DNA from: Microcyclospora pomicola
Lineage: Eukaryota > Ascomycota > Dothideomycetes > Capnodiales
Assembly (NCBI GenBank): GCA_002786065.1
Contig: NHNY01000002.1
Span: 1,302,001 to 1,366,000 of the forward strand
Direction: 5' to 3'
Length of the DNA: 64,000 nucleotides
Below the pieces are notes generated by a model, which saw only the letters and a program-made list of their open reading frames with translations, did no database searches and had not been told where the DNA came from. Made by a program: the position numbers and the translations under genes. Positions 1 through 10,969 of the stretch are shown in pieces (positions within the stretch are counted from its first letter, which is position 1; each line of letters begins with the position of its first letter).

Positions 1-1
1 A

Positions 2-286
2 GCTACGCCTCCTGTAGTAAATCCGGTTGCCAACATGAGACCTGCTTTCTCGGGCGTGAACGGCGCAAACGGTGCGGCATCTGACGATTCGTCTGAGGAG
101 ACAGTCGAACAGAGAGAGAGGTCAGCCCCGAGCCTTATACCACAACAAGCGAACACAAATGGACGAATCAGCCCTGGTCGAGCAGAAATCCCATTATGGC
201 AAAGAGCGGCGGCAGCAAAGCGGACTGAGCAATCGCAAGTTGACCAGAGTCAAAGTGGAACAGTGACAGAGTCGCATCCTTCATAG
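2..286 (+). CDS. 3' end of an unidentified protein gene (cut by window edge)
   Basis: The frame is open from base 2 to a TAG at 284-286, so this is probably the last 94 codons of a gene that starts outside the window. The visible part is low-complexity and polar, rich in Ser, Gln, Glu and Ala (for example ASDDSSEETVEQRERS), with no recognisable domain and no membrane segment. Such disordered tails are common at the C-termini of fungal regulatory proteins. An intron acceptor near the left edge (CTGTAG at about 11-16) cannot be excluded, in which case the coding part would be slightly shorter. I do not recognise the protein. Confidence 0.45.
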   Translation, partial: ATPPVVNPVANMRPAFSGVNGANGAASDDSSEETVEQRERSAPSLIPQQANTNGRISPGRAEIPLWQRAAAAKRTEQSQVDQSQSGTVTESHPS

Positions 287-784
287 ACAGATTCTTCATG
301 TTGTAGTTATAAAGCAATCACGAGATTGAGAGCCATTTTGTAATGAGCAATTTGCTGGCCCAAAAGTGTGTATATTTCCCGTGGTAGGCATTCAGTGCAT
401 TTTATGCTTTACCAAGTGTTCGAAGGCCTCGATAATTATAAGCATGGCACGTCGTGTCCCAGCCACCTGAATTCCAGAGTGATACATGCAACTCGCATGC
501 ATGAAAAGGAGGAAAAGAATGTGGCTGTGTTAACGGCGTTGCGACCAACCCGTCACATTTCGCCCCCCAGGCCATTATTAGCCAGAACAAAGGCTGCCCA
601 ACCCGACGCTCGAAAAACCATAATGTCCGACAAAGTGTCATTGCTCATTCATTGATCAAGAATCAAGCATTCCTTTTCGTTCTGCTTTTCCGTCAACACG
701 CATGGCCGCCAACGCTGAATGTCGCAACGTTCGTTTTCCGTCGGCGGTCGGTCTCCGCAGCCAGCAAACAGAGAAAGAAGTCGC

Positions 785-2419
785 ATGCGCTCTCTACCGG
801 CACCAAGACCGTCGAAGAGATTGATATTGTGCGAAGATGGTAGGGCCGTTTGTGTTGTCTTACTTGCTATCAACGCGCGACGGTGCATGGTACTCTCTTC
901 CAAAGTGCTGGGAGGGAATGTTGCGCGCGTCAATGCCCTTGCTAATAAAGTGACTTGTAGGAACATGGCTGAATTCGGATAATGGAAGTCTCAAAGCTTC
1001 TATCTCCATCGAGAGCAATGTGACTCGAATGGCGAGGGCAATCAAGGCGCAAAGCTCAGATGGCATTCCGCAAGTCGTGTACTATCACTGGGGAGTTGGA
1101 GCTGGTGGTGGAGTGCTCGACAAATTTATGGGCGCAACTGGATCAGGTCCGTCTACACTGCTCGCACTTCCGACATCGTCACTTGAGATCCACTTGCTGA
1201 CTACCCTGAAGGCCTCGCCGAGATCGTGCGTGAAGGTTATGGTTACATTGCCACGAACTGGACTCCGGGTGATGAAATCTTCATCTTTGGCTTCTCTCGT
1301 GGCGCATACACTGCACGAGCGATCGCGGGTCTGATCGGACAGGTTGGAGTTCTCACAAGGGAAGGCATGCCTTATCTCGCAGAGATCTTTCGCGATGTCC
1401 AGCATCAACACGACCACGATTACAGGCCAAAATACCCTGATCTCCCCTTTCCAGACAAACCGAGCGCACTGGATCCTGCGTATACGCGAGAGCTCCAACG
1501 CAGAGGAATGACAACACTTGGTGTTCAGATCAAGGTCGTCGGGGTGTGGGATACAGTTGGCGCACTTGGAACTCCGAAGATCGGCTGGCTTACTAGGCTA
1601 GGTGTTCAATCGAAGACCATGCGTGAGCTGTCGTTCTACGATACCTCTCTCAGCAACGCGATCGAGTTCGCTTTCCAGGCTCTGGCGCTGGACGAGCGCC
1701 GATTCGCGTTCCAGCCCACACTCTGGGAGAAGCTGGAAGGAAACAGGACTACATTGCGGCAAGTGTGGTTTCCTGGTGCGCATGCCAACATTGGAGGCGG
1801 CTACGACGATCAACAAATTGCCACAATTTCACTTGCTTGGATGATGGCACAATGCCAGCCTTTCCTCGACTTCGATGTTGATTATTTGCTCGACCAATGG
1901 GAGGGTACTGAGGAGTTCTACGAGAAGCACGATCAGAAGGTGCGGCCATGGAGCTTTGGCAAGATCTGGGATGGCATGGCTGGAATCTACGCTGTTGGTG
2001 GTACGAAGATTCGTACACCTGGCCGATACACTGCAATCAACCCGTATGATGGCAAACCAACGGATGACCCCCTCATCGACACCTATGAATACATTCATCC
2101 GTGTGTTCGGGCTCGTTACAAACTTGGGGGCCCTGGTATCAACGACCATGGCGAGTACGATTGCAAGTCAATGCGTGATTGGAAGCTGGTCATAGAGGCT
2201 GGTGAGCCTGGCGCGAAGCGGCCAGACATCTTTTGGAGATCGAGAACAAGACCAGCGGATGGCTTTGTCAAATTCCTGCCTGAAGCGCCATTGAAGCCGT
2301 TAGAGATTGAGCTGCTGCAGTATGATCGTGAGACGAAAGACTACGTGCTGAAACCTGTCGGTGTCAGGAAGCGCGACAGCCGACGACGAAGTCGCAGCCA
2401 GAGACCGCCAGACGATTAA
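785..2419 (+). CDS. DUF2235 alpha/beta-hydrolase protein (Tle1-like fold)
   Basis: Three exons fit: 785-839, 961-1146 and 1212-2419, giving 482 residues. The introns (121 and 65 nt) have GT-AG ends and a CTGAC branch-like site before the second acceptor. Splicing restores the family's N-terminal block: KRLILCEDGTW, then LNSDNG and SNVTRMARAIK, then ATGSGLAEIVREGY. The nucleophile-elbow motif GFSRGAYTAR lies near residue 105, and WFPGAHANIGGG follows later. DUF2235 proteins share the fold of bacterial type VI phospholipase effectors of the Tle1 kind. Fungal members are cytosolic and mostly uncharacterised, so lipase activity is an inference from the family. The C-terminus is a basic Arg/Ser tail. 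The start at 785 gives the usual short N-terminus. An in-frame ATG at 719 would add 22 residues. Confidence 0.85.
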
Positions 2420-2644
2420 GCTTGTTTGACGTGTCTGGAGGTACCATCCAGGGATTTTCGGATGTCAAGGTCGTTTGCAAGGCTATGACTGCACATCCCA
2501 CTTCATTGTGCTCAGTTGCGACCGAGATGCGAAGCGACTGGTCTGGACGAGCCTATCAGCTTGGTTGGCGAGAAGTCATCGCACCATCTCGACACTTATC
2601 CTTCCATCGAGTAAGAGCCGCTCATTCAATACCCGTTACGCGAA

Positions 2645-3607
2645 TCATTTCGCTTTCGGCTTCCGGATGACCACGATCCCATTCTCTTGCAGTGCCCAGC
2701 CAACGCCATTTTTCACAAGCTCCTCCCACACAGCGTCGGTGCTGCGCTCAACGAAGGGCTTGTCAGCACTCAAGTAGCTGCGGCCCAAACACTTCAGAGC
2801 ATGCAATTTCATGCGCTCAACAGCAAAATCCATGATCGCCCGCTGATACCCATCCACGGCTCGCCTAGTCCTCCAGAATTTGACCCAGTCATCCTGTACC
2901 AATGACATCAGAACAGCATTGACTCTTCGGTCTCGATGCTTGTATGCCAATTTCTTCGAGAAGGCATCAAGCAACTCGTACTGTCGACACGCCAGATCCA
3001 AGATCTGGTAACCCACGAACTCTTGCAGTTCCGGCGCAGAGAGGGGAGACACTCGATGGATTTCCCGTAGCAGATAGTTCAACGCGGATTGATAAGATTC
3101 CCAGCTCCGTGACAGGATGCTGGCGTGTATGATGAACATATACGCTCGTTGTGCGAAGTGGTCTCGTCGCCGTGATGCTAGGATACCTTCGCGTAGCTTT
3201 CTCATCGCCATCAGGATGTGCGGCATGTCATTCGGGCGCTCCGTGCTTGAGACGTGGCGTGGCAATGTCGGCCTCGTCGAGGGCGATGAGCCCTCAGTGA
3301 GCTTGCTGGACTCAGGCTGGATAGATAGTGCGGAAAGTGCGTTTTCAAGATCCTCGCCTCGACCTGACGAGGCGCAGAACTTCATGTAGCGCTCTACAAC
3401 GACCCGGTGAAATGCCTCCTGGGCTTTGAAGTCATGCAATCCTGTTTCACCTTTAGATGGTAGGCCGTAGACATCCAAAGGGTCGATAGTGACTGGCTTC
3501 AACCGGCTCCATGCTCCTGAGGCGCCACGATGGGCCGACGGGCGACTTGTATTGGATGTGTTCTGATGCGGGTGGGAAGTGTACTTGTCGCTCGCGTGGC
3601 GAGACAT
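2645..3607 (-). CDS. CSN8/PSMD8/EIF3K-family (PCI-like) protein
   Basis: An intronless 320-residue protein. The N-terminal third is polar and contains the block GASGAWSRLKPV followed by YGLPSKGETGLHDFKAQEAF, which I associate with a conserved fungal protein of this family. The C-terminal part (about residues 125-310) is helical and resembles the CSN8/PSMD8/EIF3K domain, with ARQYELLDAFSKK-like and AIMDFAVERMKLHALKCLGR segments. Family members are scaffold subunits of the COP9 signalosome, the proteasome lid and eIF3. This one need not belong to any of those complexes. I chose the ATG at 3605-3607, next to the conserved region. An upstream in-frame ATG at 3763 adds 52 residues but intrudes on the promoter shared with the divergent PAQR gene. 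Confidence 0.7.
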   Translation of the reverse strand: MSRHASDKYTSHPHQNTSNTSRPSAHRGASGAWSRLKPVTIDPLDVYGLPSKGETGLHDFKAQEAFHRVVVERYMKFCASSGRGEDLENALSALSIQPESSKLTEGSSPSTRPTLPRHVSSTERPNDMPHILMAMRKLREGILASRRRDHFAQRAYMFIIHASILSRSWESYQSALNYLLREIHRVSPLSAPELQEFVGYQILDLACRQYELLDAFSKKLAYKHRDRRVNAVLMSLVQDDWVKFWRTRRAVDGYQRAIMDFAVERMKLHALKCLGRSYLSADKPFVERSTDAVWEELVKNGVGWALQENGIVVIRKPKAK

Positions 3608-3913
3608 CTTCCACACCAGTCTTCCAGCGTACCTATGTCTCCACTCCTGGCGAAAAGCTGGATTGAATCTTGCAGGTGTCCTTGTCTGGTCGCGAAGATT
3701 TCCCAAAGATGTTGTACGATCATAAACTTTGTTGTCTTCTTCGAGCCAGCAGGCAGCTGGCATGCACGCCTGCCGAACCGGGCTCCGCTTTCCTCGTCAC
3801 CACGCCTCGATGCATCAACTGTTATAACATGTGCGGGCTTCTGGAACCAGACAGCAAATCGCGGCTGTTGTTCTCAAACCAGAAGACAAAGTGTAGGCAA
3901 CGTATCAACAACG
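3608..3913. promoter_or_regulatory. divergent promoter between CSN8-like and PAQR genes
   Basis: About 300 bp separate the two opposed start codons, so both promoters must sit here. I see no strong TATA box or other motif I can name. Confidence 0.4.
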
Positions 3914-4986
3914 ATGAGCGACCCTACATCGCAAAGGCCTGGAAAGAGTAATTCTCCATTAGCGAAAATCGACAAGCAAGCCAGAAAGGCAAAGACAGTG
4001 CTGTGGAATGACCTTCCCTCATGGATGCAGGATAACCAATACATCCACAGTGGCTACCGACCCGTTTCAAACTCGTACATTGATTCTGCAGCGTCCCTGG
4101 GATACATCCACAATGAGTCAGTCAATATCTACACGCATCTCCTGGGAGCTTTGCTCGCCATTGTCGCTGGAATCACGCTTTACAGCCATATCAAACCGCG
4201 TTTCGAGATGGCCACCACTGACGACGTCTGGGTGTTCGCGTGTTACTTCCTCGGTGCCTCAGTCTGTCTTGGGATGTCTGCGACATATCACGCCATCAGC
4301 AACCACTCTGAAGTAGTGGCCAAGTTCGGCAACAAGCTCGACTACATCGGCATTGTGTTCTTGATTTGGGGTAGCTTCGTGCCATCCATCTACTATGGTC
4401 TCGGGTCGGAGAGAGAATTGGTGAAGATGTACTGGGGTATGGTAAGTGCTCGACGGTCTCGCTCGATGACAAGTATTTCTCAACTAATCACGTATTGATG
4501 GTTCCCAGATCACGAGTATCTCTGCTTGTACATTCACAGCCATATTCCACCCTAGCTTCAAATCGCCTGCTTGGAGACCTATCAGAGCCACTGTGTTCGT
4601 CGCCATGGGTCTCAGTGCCGTGGTCCCAATCATTCACGGCGTTCAAATCTATGGGTTTGCTCAGCTGCAGAAGCAAATGGGCCTCTCTTGTGTCGTTGGC
4701 CAAGGGGCTCTCTACATTACTGGCGCAGCCCTATATGCCGTAGGACAGCACCACCATCACTTTTATTACGATCTCTTGACTAATCGCGAGGCAGACACGC
4801 ATCCCAGAACGGTGGAGTCCAGGTTCTTTCGATATCTGGGGAAGCTCGCACCAGATCTTCCACGTCCTCGTCGTGCTCGCCGCGGCCGTGCACTTGGTCG
4901 GTCTACTCAAAGCTTTCGACTACGAGCATACGACCCGAACTGGACTTCTCACGGCATACCATAATGCAAGAAAGCTTGGGTACTAA
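3914..4986 (+). CDS. PAQR / adiponectin receptor-hemolysin III family membrane protein (Izh-like)
   Basis: Three exons, 3914-4441, 4509-4739 and 4795-4986, encode 316 residues. Both introns (67 and 55 nt) are GT-AG, the second with a GACTAAT branch site. The protein shows the PAQR pattern: a cytosolic N-terminus with LPSWMQDNQYIHSGYRP, then seven hydrophobic segments. The conserved metal-site residues are visible as SATYHAISNHS after the second segment and SSHQIFHVLVVLAAAVH near the C-terminus. Yeast homologues (Izh1-4) are linked to zinc and sterol homeostasis and can signal like adiponectin receptors. The family may have ceramidase activity. Without splicing the second intron the reading frame would run through a His-rich stretch, so the intron is needed to restore the family sequence. 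Confidence 0.92.
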
Positions 4987-5473
4987 GCAGCTGCAGCGCC
5001 AAACCACCCCCCTCTCCTACCAACGACACGATCAAAGCCGTCAGACATTTCTGTACACACGTACAGCAGATGTCTTTCCCATCGTGAAGTTGAGAGTGAA
5101 GAAAATTGGGGTCACAAAGTTGATTTTGCGCATTTTTGAATGTGCCATATGGGCCAAGGGAAGTGGAGGAGACACTCCCGACATCTACAGTAGCAGGAGT
5201 GACAAGGTGGGGCGAGACCACTCTAAAATGATGACCGGCTTGCGGGCACACCTGATAAGTTTCCACCACACCTCACTTCAAGATATATACCATTGGTCTT
5301 TCCAGGGAAAGGTTGATGCTGTTTCCTCTCACTCAGAACCAGGCTGGTTTCCTCAGACATTCTTCGCTTTGCAGTTGTTTATCCATTAACCCTCAAGACT
5401 GCGAATTGCGCCTTTACGTCATTCTTCAATTGTATGTGAATTGAACTAAGCTGTAGAGCAAGCCATCGAGAGT
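4987..5473. other. intergenic region, PAQR 3' flank and GAL1 promoter
   Basis: This 487-bp stretch lies between two genes on the same strand. No credible open frame, RNA gene or repeat is visible. It should hold the PAQR 3' end and the galactokinase promoter. I found no canonical CGG-N11-CCG Gal4 site. Confidence 0.4.
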
Positions 5474-7133
5474 ATGGAGGTTCCGACAGTGAACGATCTG
5501 AAGGACGTTTACCCGAATGATGCCTTGGAACCTCAGACAGCAAGATGGGGTCGATTGTTGGAGAAGTTCAACGATAAATACGGTAAACGTCCAGATTTTG
5601 TATCGAGAAGTCCAGGTCGAGTCAACATCATTGGCGAGGTATGTTATGTTGGTCGCGAAATTGACACCAATGCTCGGAGAGATTCAGAAGCTGAAGATGT
5701 ACTCGAAGTAGCATATCGATTATTGCCTTTACGAAGTTCTCCCCATGGCCATTACAGCTGACGTCCTCCTTGCCGTCTCTGTTCACAAGAAGGAATCTGG
5801 TCCAAGCACAATTCGATTGACTAACGTGCATCCACAAAAATTTGAAACCAAGGAGTTCCAAGTCCCCGATACAGGCGATATAGAGATAGACTCTTCCACG
5901 CTGGAATGGACGAACTACTTCAAATCTGGACTGGTGGGCGCTACGGAATTGCTTCGCAAGAAACAAAAGCATTTCAAGCAAAGCATCGGCATGGATATCC
6001 TTGCTGATGGGACAGTGCCCTCCGGAGGTGGCTTATCAAGTAGCGCTGCGTTCGTCTGTGCCAGCGCGCTTGCAGTGATGAAGGCCAACGGCGAGGACAA
6101 TGTCGACAAGAAAGAGCTTGTTGAGCTCGCGATTGTCTCCGAACGTGCGGTCGGCGTGAACTCTGGCGGTATGGATCAATCAGCCTCCGTGTTTCCCCTT
6201 CGAGGATCCGCACTCTACGTCTCCTTTGTTCCCTCGCTCTCCGCCAAAAACATCGCATTTCCAGAACTGAAATCCCCACTTACGTTCATCATCGCACAAT
6301 CCTTCGTCGCCGCGGACAAACACGTCACGGCACCGGTATGCTACAACCTTCGCGTGGTAGAAGTGACGATTGCAGCGCTCGTCCTCGCGAAGATCTTCGG
6401 ACTGAAGAAACTTCCCTCCGACGCAGGTCCCCTTGGCGTCAGCCTTCGCGGATTCCACGATGCGTACTTCGAGCAAATCGAACACGTCCCCAACAACCAT
6501 ACCACCTCCACGGCCGACTTCCAAGCGCAACTCCAAACCCTCATCGAGAAAGTCGACCAGTACCTGCCACAAGAAGAGGGCTACACTCGCGCCCAGCTCT
6601 CCGAAATCCTTGGCCTGAGCATCGCCGAGCTCGAGGAGAAATACATGCGCAAATTTCCCATCCGCGCGGAAACGTTCCTGCTGCGTCAGCGCGCCCTGCA
6701 CGTTTTCAACGAGGCCCTTCGCGTTCTCAAATTCATGGACCTGCTGACGTCGACGACAAAGGCACCAGAGTCGGCGCAAGCTAACGACGAGCTGCTGGCT
6801 ACATTTGGCTCACTCATGAATGAGACGCAAGCGTCTTGCCGCGATCTGTTCGAGAACTCATGTCCGGAGCTCGATGAGCTCTGCGCACTGGCGAGGAAGG
6901 CAGGAGCATATGGTAGCCGACTGACGGGCGCTGGGTGGGGTGGATGTAGTGTACATCTGGTCCCAGAGGACAAGGTCGAAGCCGTCCGGCAGACCTGGAT
7001 CTTCGAGTACTACAACAAGAAGTTCCCGGAGCTCGGAGAGGAGAAGCTACGAGAGGCGATCGTGGTGTCAAAACCTGGTGGTGGAAGTTGTGTGGTGCTG
7101 GCTGGAGACCAAGGTTGGGAAGGGATGCTCTGA
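5474..7133 (+). CDS. GAL1: galactokinase
   Basis: Two exons, 5474-5638 and 5712-7133, encode 528 residues, the usual length for fungal galactokinase. The 73-nt intron splits the galactokinase signature exactly: PGRVNIIGE ends exon 1 and HIDYCLYEVLPMAI opens exon 2. The GHMP-kinase ATP-binding motif GGGLSSSAAF is at about residues 159-168, followed by NSGGMDQSASVFP. The third GHMP motif GSRLTGAGWGGCSVHL is near residue 455. The enzyme phosphorylates galactose with ATP at the entry of the Leloir pathway in the cytosol. No GAL7 or GAL10 gene lies nearby, as is common in filamentous fungi, where the GAL genes are dispersed. Confidence 0.96.
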
Positions 7134-7273
7134 AAGTGGCGAGGAAATTGCCTACCCCAAGATCGAAATGCTCCATGACAGACCTTGTGGTGGTTATCCT
7201 TATATGAAGAAAACAAAGATGCATTGATCTAAGCTATAAATTGGTCATAAAGTCTTTGCGCCATATAACAGAT

Positions 7274-9157
7274 CTAGGAACGTTTGCCGTCCTCGCATTG
7301 CCAGTGCTCCGCGACCCATTCGCTAAGCACGTCCGTCAACGTCTTACCCTCAGCAGCCACACTTGCGTCTTCCTTGGTCTTCTCCACGCCGAGATATTTC
7401 AAGGCCAGGATCACCCAATCCTGGATGAACTGGTTGTAGACTATATCCACGGTCTTTGGGTCGGCACTAGAAAACCCAACATTGGTGGATATGGCATTGG
7501 GGACATCGTAGAACTCGATGGCAGCATGGATTGTGTCATCGCCGGATCTGCCGCCATCATCACTGGTTGTATACCCTGGTGTCAAGGGCTGATCTTTGCC
7601 CTGCGTATGGTGCAAGTTGAGCGGCGCTTGCGATCCGTCTACTACATATTGCATCGGGTGTCCTTGAGCGTGGTCGCCAACGCGAGCGTTGTCCGATCGC
7701 TGAGGTACATGCACAGTCAGATCGGGCAACACCAATGGTGTATCGGTAGTGGACATTGTGCTCGCAAGTGCTTCCAGATCGCGCAATGTAAGTGGGCCTT
7801 CATTGTTCAACAATCTGAGAACCTGGCTTGCGGCACTGTATGGTACGTCTTTCAAGACGTTGAACCCTGAGGTGAACGGGGACACGAGAAACGTGGTATC
7901 AATAGTGAAAGGGCCCTTGAATATGTCAAAGCGCATCGCGCCCGTGTTGGTCATGACGATGCTGGGGACCTTTACGTCCTTGAAGGTGTCTGGCAAGACC
8001 TCCTTTTCTAACCAGCTGATCATGCTCTCTTTAGAGGGGTATGGAGCGCGACTCAGCCAATAGTTGTGTGGTGCGCAACCGAAGGTCTTGTCGAGATCAA
8101 GCTCACTGCGGGCATCGTGGATGGCTTTCGAAACGTTCAGGCCGAGGGCGGTATCGAATGTGGACTTATTCGCCCCTGAATGATGGTGAAGAGAGTACAG
8201 ATTGTTGTCGATGTACATTCTGTTGAACTCCAAGGACGCCTGGTCGGTCAAAGCATCTTTCTTACCAATGCTCAATCCCGAGATTGAGAGGAAACCAAGA
8301 GTCTCCATATAGCGACCGCTTTCCAGTCCCCAGGCGTTCTTCTCAAACTTCCTGTAATCTCGAATGTGCGTGTGTCCACCAAAGAACGCGATTGGAGTGT
8401 TCCAGTTCTCGCCTCGAATCGTCTTGTGTATCAGTTCGAACTCTTCACTATCCCTGACCGGCACATGTCCTGCAACCACAATCAAGTCGACTTCCTTGTC
8501 CTTGATTGCATCTAAAAACCACTGCTCTTTGACTGTTTCCTCAACCTTCTGCACAATCGTGTTGTTGGCATTGCCGCGAAAGTTGAACAAGAATCCAAAA
8601 GCGAGGATCCGTATACCCTGGTTCTTGGTCGTGAACTTGTGGTATCGCGGTGCCAAAGGTTCTGGTTCGCCTGTCTTTTCGTTGATTATGTCCAGATTGC
8701 TGGCTATGTACGCGTCCTTGAATGCTGGGACCACTTTCTGGAACTCACGGCGACTCGTGTTCGCTTGATATAGCTCGTGATTTCCCACAGTTATGATATC
8801 AATGTTCTGCTGGGAGATGATTTGGGACGTATATTTGCCCTTAGGGTCGGATGCATCGTATAATCCATTCCCTTCAACGCGGTCTCCAGTGTCGACAATC
8901 AACAGATCTGAGCCGTCATCGTCGGCACGTTTGCGAAGATGATGGGCAAAGGAGATGTAGTCACCCCAATCTGCCGAGTATTGCGCCTCCTGAAGATGGC
9001 CACCATGCCAGCCATGACTATCAGTTGTATGTAGAAAGTTCAACTGGCCTGACCATGGTAGGTCCCGCAATGGAGCGCTTATTGGAGCCGGTGCCGAGGG
9101 CTGCTCTGCGAGAGCTGTATGAAGTAATGCGAGCAAAAGGACAACTCTAGAAAACAT
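7274..9157 (-). CDS. secreted 5'-nucleotidase-like metallophosphoesterase (Smn1/UshA type)
   Basis: An intronless gene of 627 residues. It starts with a clear signal peptide (MFSRVVLLLALLHTALA), so the protein should be secreted or vacuolar. The calcineurin-like metal motifs appear in order: TTDSHGWHGGH, VDTGDRVEGNG, GNHELY, AGHVPV and GGHTHIRD, covering about residues 40-290. The C-terminal half corresponds to the 5'-nucleotidase C domain. The family includes bacterial UshA and yeast Smn1 (YHR202W), which release phosphate from nucleotides. Fungal members are expected to act in nucleotide or phosphate scavenging. The gene converges on GAL1 with only 140 bp between stops and diverges from the RNPS1-like gene. 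Confidence 0.92.
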   Translation of the reverse strand: MFSRVVLLLALLHTALAEQPSAPAPISAPLRDLPWSGQLNFLHTTDSHGWHGGHLQEAQYSADWGDYISFAHHLRKRADDDGSDLLIVDTGDRVEGNGLYDASDPKGKYTSQIISQQNIDIITVGNHELYQANTSRREFQKVVPAFKDAYIASNLDIINEKTGEPEPLAPRYHKFTTKNQGIRILAFGFLFNFRGNANNTIVQKVEETVKEQWFLDAIKDKEVDLIVVAGHVPVRDSEEFELIHKTIRGENWNTPIAFFGGHTHIRDYRKFEKNAWGLESGRYMETLGFLSISGLSIGKKDALTDQASLEFNRMYIDNNLYSLHHHSGANKSTFDTALGLNVSKAIHDARSELDLDKTFGCAPHNYWLSRAPYPSKESMISWLEKEVLPDTFKDVKVPSIVMTNTGAMRFDIFKGPFTIDTTFLVSPFTSGFNVLKDVPYSAASQVLRLLNNEGPLTLRDLEALASTMSTTDTPLVLPDLTVHVPQRSDNARVGDHAQGHPMQYVVDGSQAPLNLHHTQGKDQPLTPGYTTSDDGGRSGDDTIHAAIEFYDVPNAISTNVGFSSADPKTVDIVYNQFIQDWVILALKYLGVEKTKEDASVAAEGKTLTDVLSEWVAEHWQCEDGKRS

Positions 9158-9432
9158 GTTGGCTTACGACCTAGACAATGTTGACATTGTGGTGTGAGCA
9201 CCCCGTCTTGGACTGCAGACTGTCACATAGTATCGGTGCCTGGTAGGATTGGAGGCTGGGGAGCTGCAGGGCTGAACGTCATGTCACATGCTAAAATCTG
9301 ACGCTCGGTCCACAACTCTAATTTATTATTCGCGTGTCGCGAAGTGAAGTCTGGTGGTCCCTCCATGCGTATACGATATTAAAGCTGCGTCAGCCTCCGT
9401 CCGATCTCTTTTATACCCCCCGTTACGTTTCC
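9158..9432. promoter_or_regulatory. divergent promoter between phosphoesterase and RNPS1-like genes
   Basis: About 275 bp separate the two opposed ATGs. No motif stands out beyond general AT-rich patches near 9316-9330. Confidence 0.35.
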
Positions 9433-10416
9433 ATGATGCCCTCTGAATCGCCAACGCTTGAAGCATCGTCTGAGAAAGTTCAGCATGATCGGTCGGCAAG
9501 CATTAGCCAAAAGAGCGTAACGCTGCGCGAGGATAGCAGGAGTAGGAGCCGAAGCAGAGACAGAAGCGAGAGTAGAAGTAGGAGCAGGAGCAGAAGCAGA
9601 TCCAGAAGTCGGAGTCGAAGCTATACTCGCAGTCTCAGTCGTAGTCTCAGTCGCAGTCGCAGCCTCAGCAGAAGTCGACATCGCAGCCATGATCGCAGTC
9701 GCAGCTTCTCGCGATCACCATCCCATCCGATCAGTTCCAAGATCGTGATCGAGCACCTGACCAAGAACGTTTATCAAGCTCATCTGCACGAGATCTTCTC
9801 GAGCTATGGCGAGATCGAGTCGCTCGACCTACCGATGAACAGACACTTCATGACAAACAAAGGCATAGCCTACATACTCTACACCCGGCCTTCATATGCA
9901 GAAGCCGCGATTTCACATATGCACGAAGCTCAGCTAGATGGAGCAGTAATCACAGTCGCCATGGTCCTACCAAGACGGCGAGCGAGCCCTTCTCAATCGC
10001 CTCCCAGACAACCGATGAGGAGCTATGGCGACACGTATCGCAATGAACCGCCTGATTATAGGAATGGAGAGGACGCATATCGACCAGTGCCTCCGTCAGG
10101 GAACTGGCGAGGGAGAGGAGGCGCGCCTCAACGAGGAGGACGAGGGAGATACAGAAATAGTCTAGATGATCGCAACTCATATCGGCCAGTGCCTGGACCA
10201 CGACGTAATTACACGCCAAGTCGGAGTCGTAGTAGATCTCCACGACGTAGCCAGAGCTATTCGAGTCGCAGCCGGAGCAGAAGCCGCAGTCGTGCTTCAC
10301 CAGGACCATCTTCAAGGTACCGCAGAAGAAGCCCAAGCTATTCAAATTATGCGAGCAGAAGCAGAAGTCGAGACAGAGATCAAGGTACTTGGAGAGGTAG
10401 AGGACGGGGTTATTGA
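9433..10416 (+). CDS. RNPS1-like SR protein (exon-junction / ASAP complex RNA-binding factor)
   Basis: A 327-residue intronless gene. Residues 35-94 are an almost pure Arg-Ser domain, followed by one RRM at about 102-180 with KIVIEHLTKNV as RNP2 and KGIAYILYTRPSYAEAAI as RNP1. An RGG-rich stretch (WRGRGGAPQRGGRGRY) and a second RS domain follow. A single RRM between RS regions with this sequence is typical of RNPS1, which joins the ASAP/PSAP complexes and the exon junction complex in metazoa. In filamentous fungi it is presumed to act in splicing. I start at the first of two consecutive ATGs (9433). The frame is open further upstream but without ATG. The RS-coding DNA at 9535-9670 is a degenerate AGN-CGN repeat. 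Confidence 0.88.
   Translation: MMPSESPTLEASSEKVQHDRSASISQKSVTLREDSRSRSRSRDRSESRSRSRSRSRSRSRSRSYTRSLSRSLSRSRSLSRSRHRSHDRSRSFSRSPSHPISSKIVIEHLTKNVYQAHLHEIFSSYGEIESLDLPMNRHFMTNKGIAYILYTRPSYAEAAISHMHEAQLDGAVITVAMVLPRRRASPSQSPPRQPMRSYGDTYRNEPPDYRNGEDAYRPVPPSGNWRGRGGAPQRGGRGRYRNSLDDRNSYRPVPGPRRNYTPSRSRSRSPRRSQSYSSRSRSRSRSRASPGPSSRYRRRSPSYSNYASRSRSRDRDQGTWRGRGRGY
9535..9672 (+). repeat. RS-dipeptide low-complexity repeat in RNPS1-like gene
   Basis: About 140 bp of imperfect six-base units coding for Arg-Ser dipeptides, with varied codons (AGG AGC, AGA AGC, CGC AGT). The codon variety indicates protein-level selection more than recent DNA slippage. Confidence 0.8.
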
Positions 10417-10969
10417 AGACACAGCAGACGCATCAACTCTCAAAGCCTACGCAAGGTGAAAGTGTGCAAAGAGAGGAGGTGCGATACTCAAGGTGAGGGC
10501 ACAGCTCATTGCTTGCGTAGCCATGAAGCCCTGCTCCAGACGAGGCAGATGGTTTGCGTGATGTTCCGTGCTTTATGCATATATCCAGGGCCAAACATGA
10601 CCCATGATCGAGCTGAGGGATGAATCCTTTCGTCTCGACTCGAGCCATTTCTCGTACCAGAAGTGTACGACTGCGCGATAACATCAATTTCAAAGGCCAC
10701 TTCGTTCGTAATACAACGACTGGAAAGGCGATGCACCGCGTCATCCGAAATGTCTGTATTTCAATTCCATGCATTCAACCCCGGAATTTGTTCGTTGATG
10801 ATATATCTTGCCGTTGCTTCGTTGCTGGTACATGCATAAGGTCGGTTGCCACTCTTCGACCAACTCAGCTTCTCTCGCCACGTTGACGTCCACCTATCAC
10901 CTTGCTTTCTCATGCTTTTCGTCCAAACCCACGTCCGACCAATGCTGCTCTTTGCTTCTGTCTCACCTT
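10417..10969. other. intergenic 3' flanks of RNPS1-like and profilin genes
   Basis: This 553-bp interval lies between convergent genes and should contain both 3' untranslated regions. No credible coding frame or repeat is visible. Confidence 0.4.

Noticed and set aside
3605-3763. N-terminal extension of the CSN8-like protein to the ATG at 3763
   Set aside because: The extra 52 residues look unselected and occupy the promoter shared with the PAQR gene.
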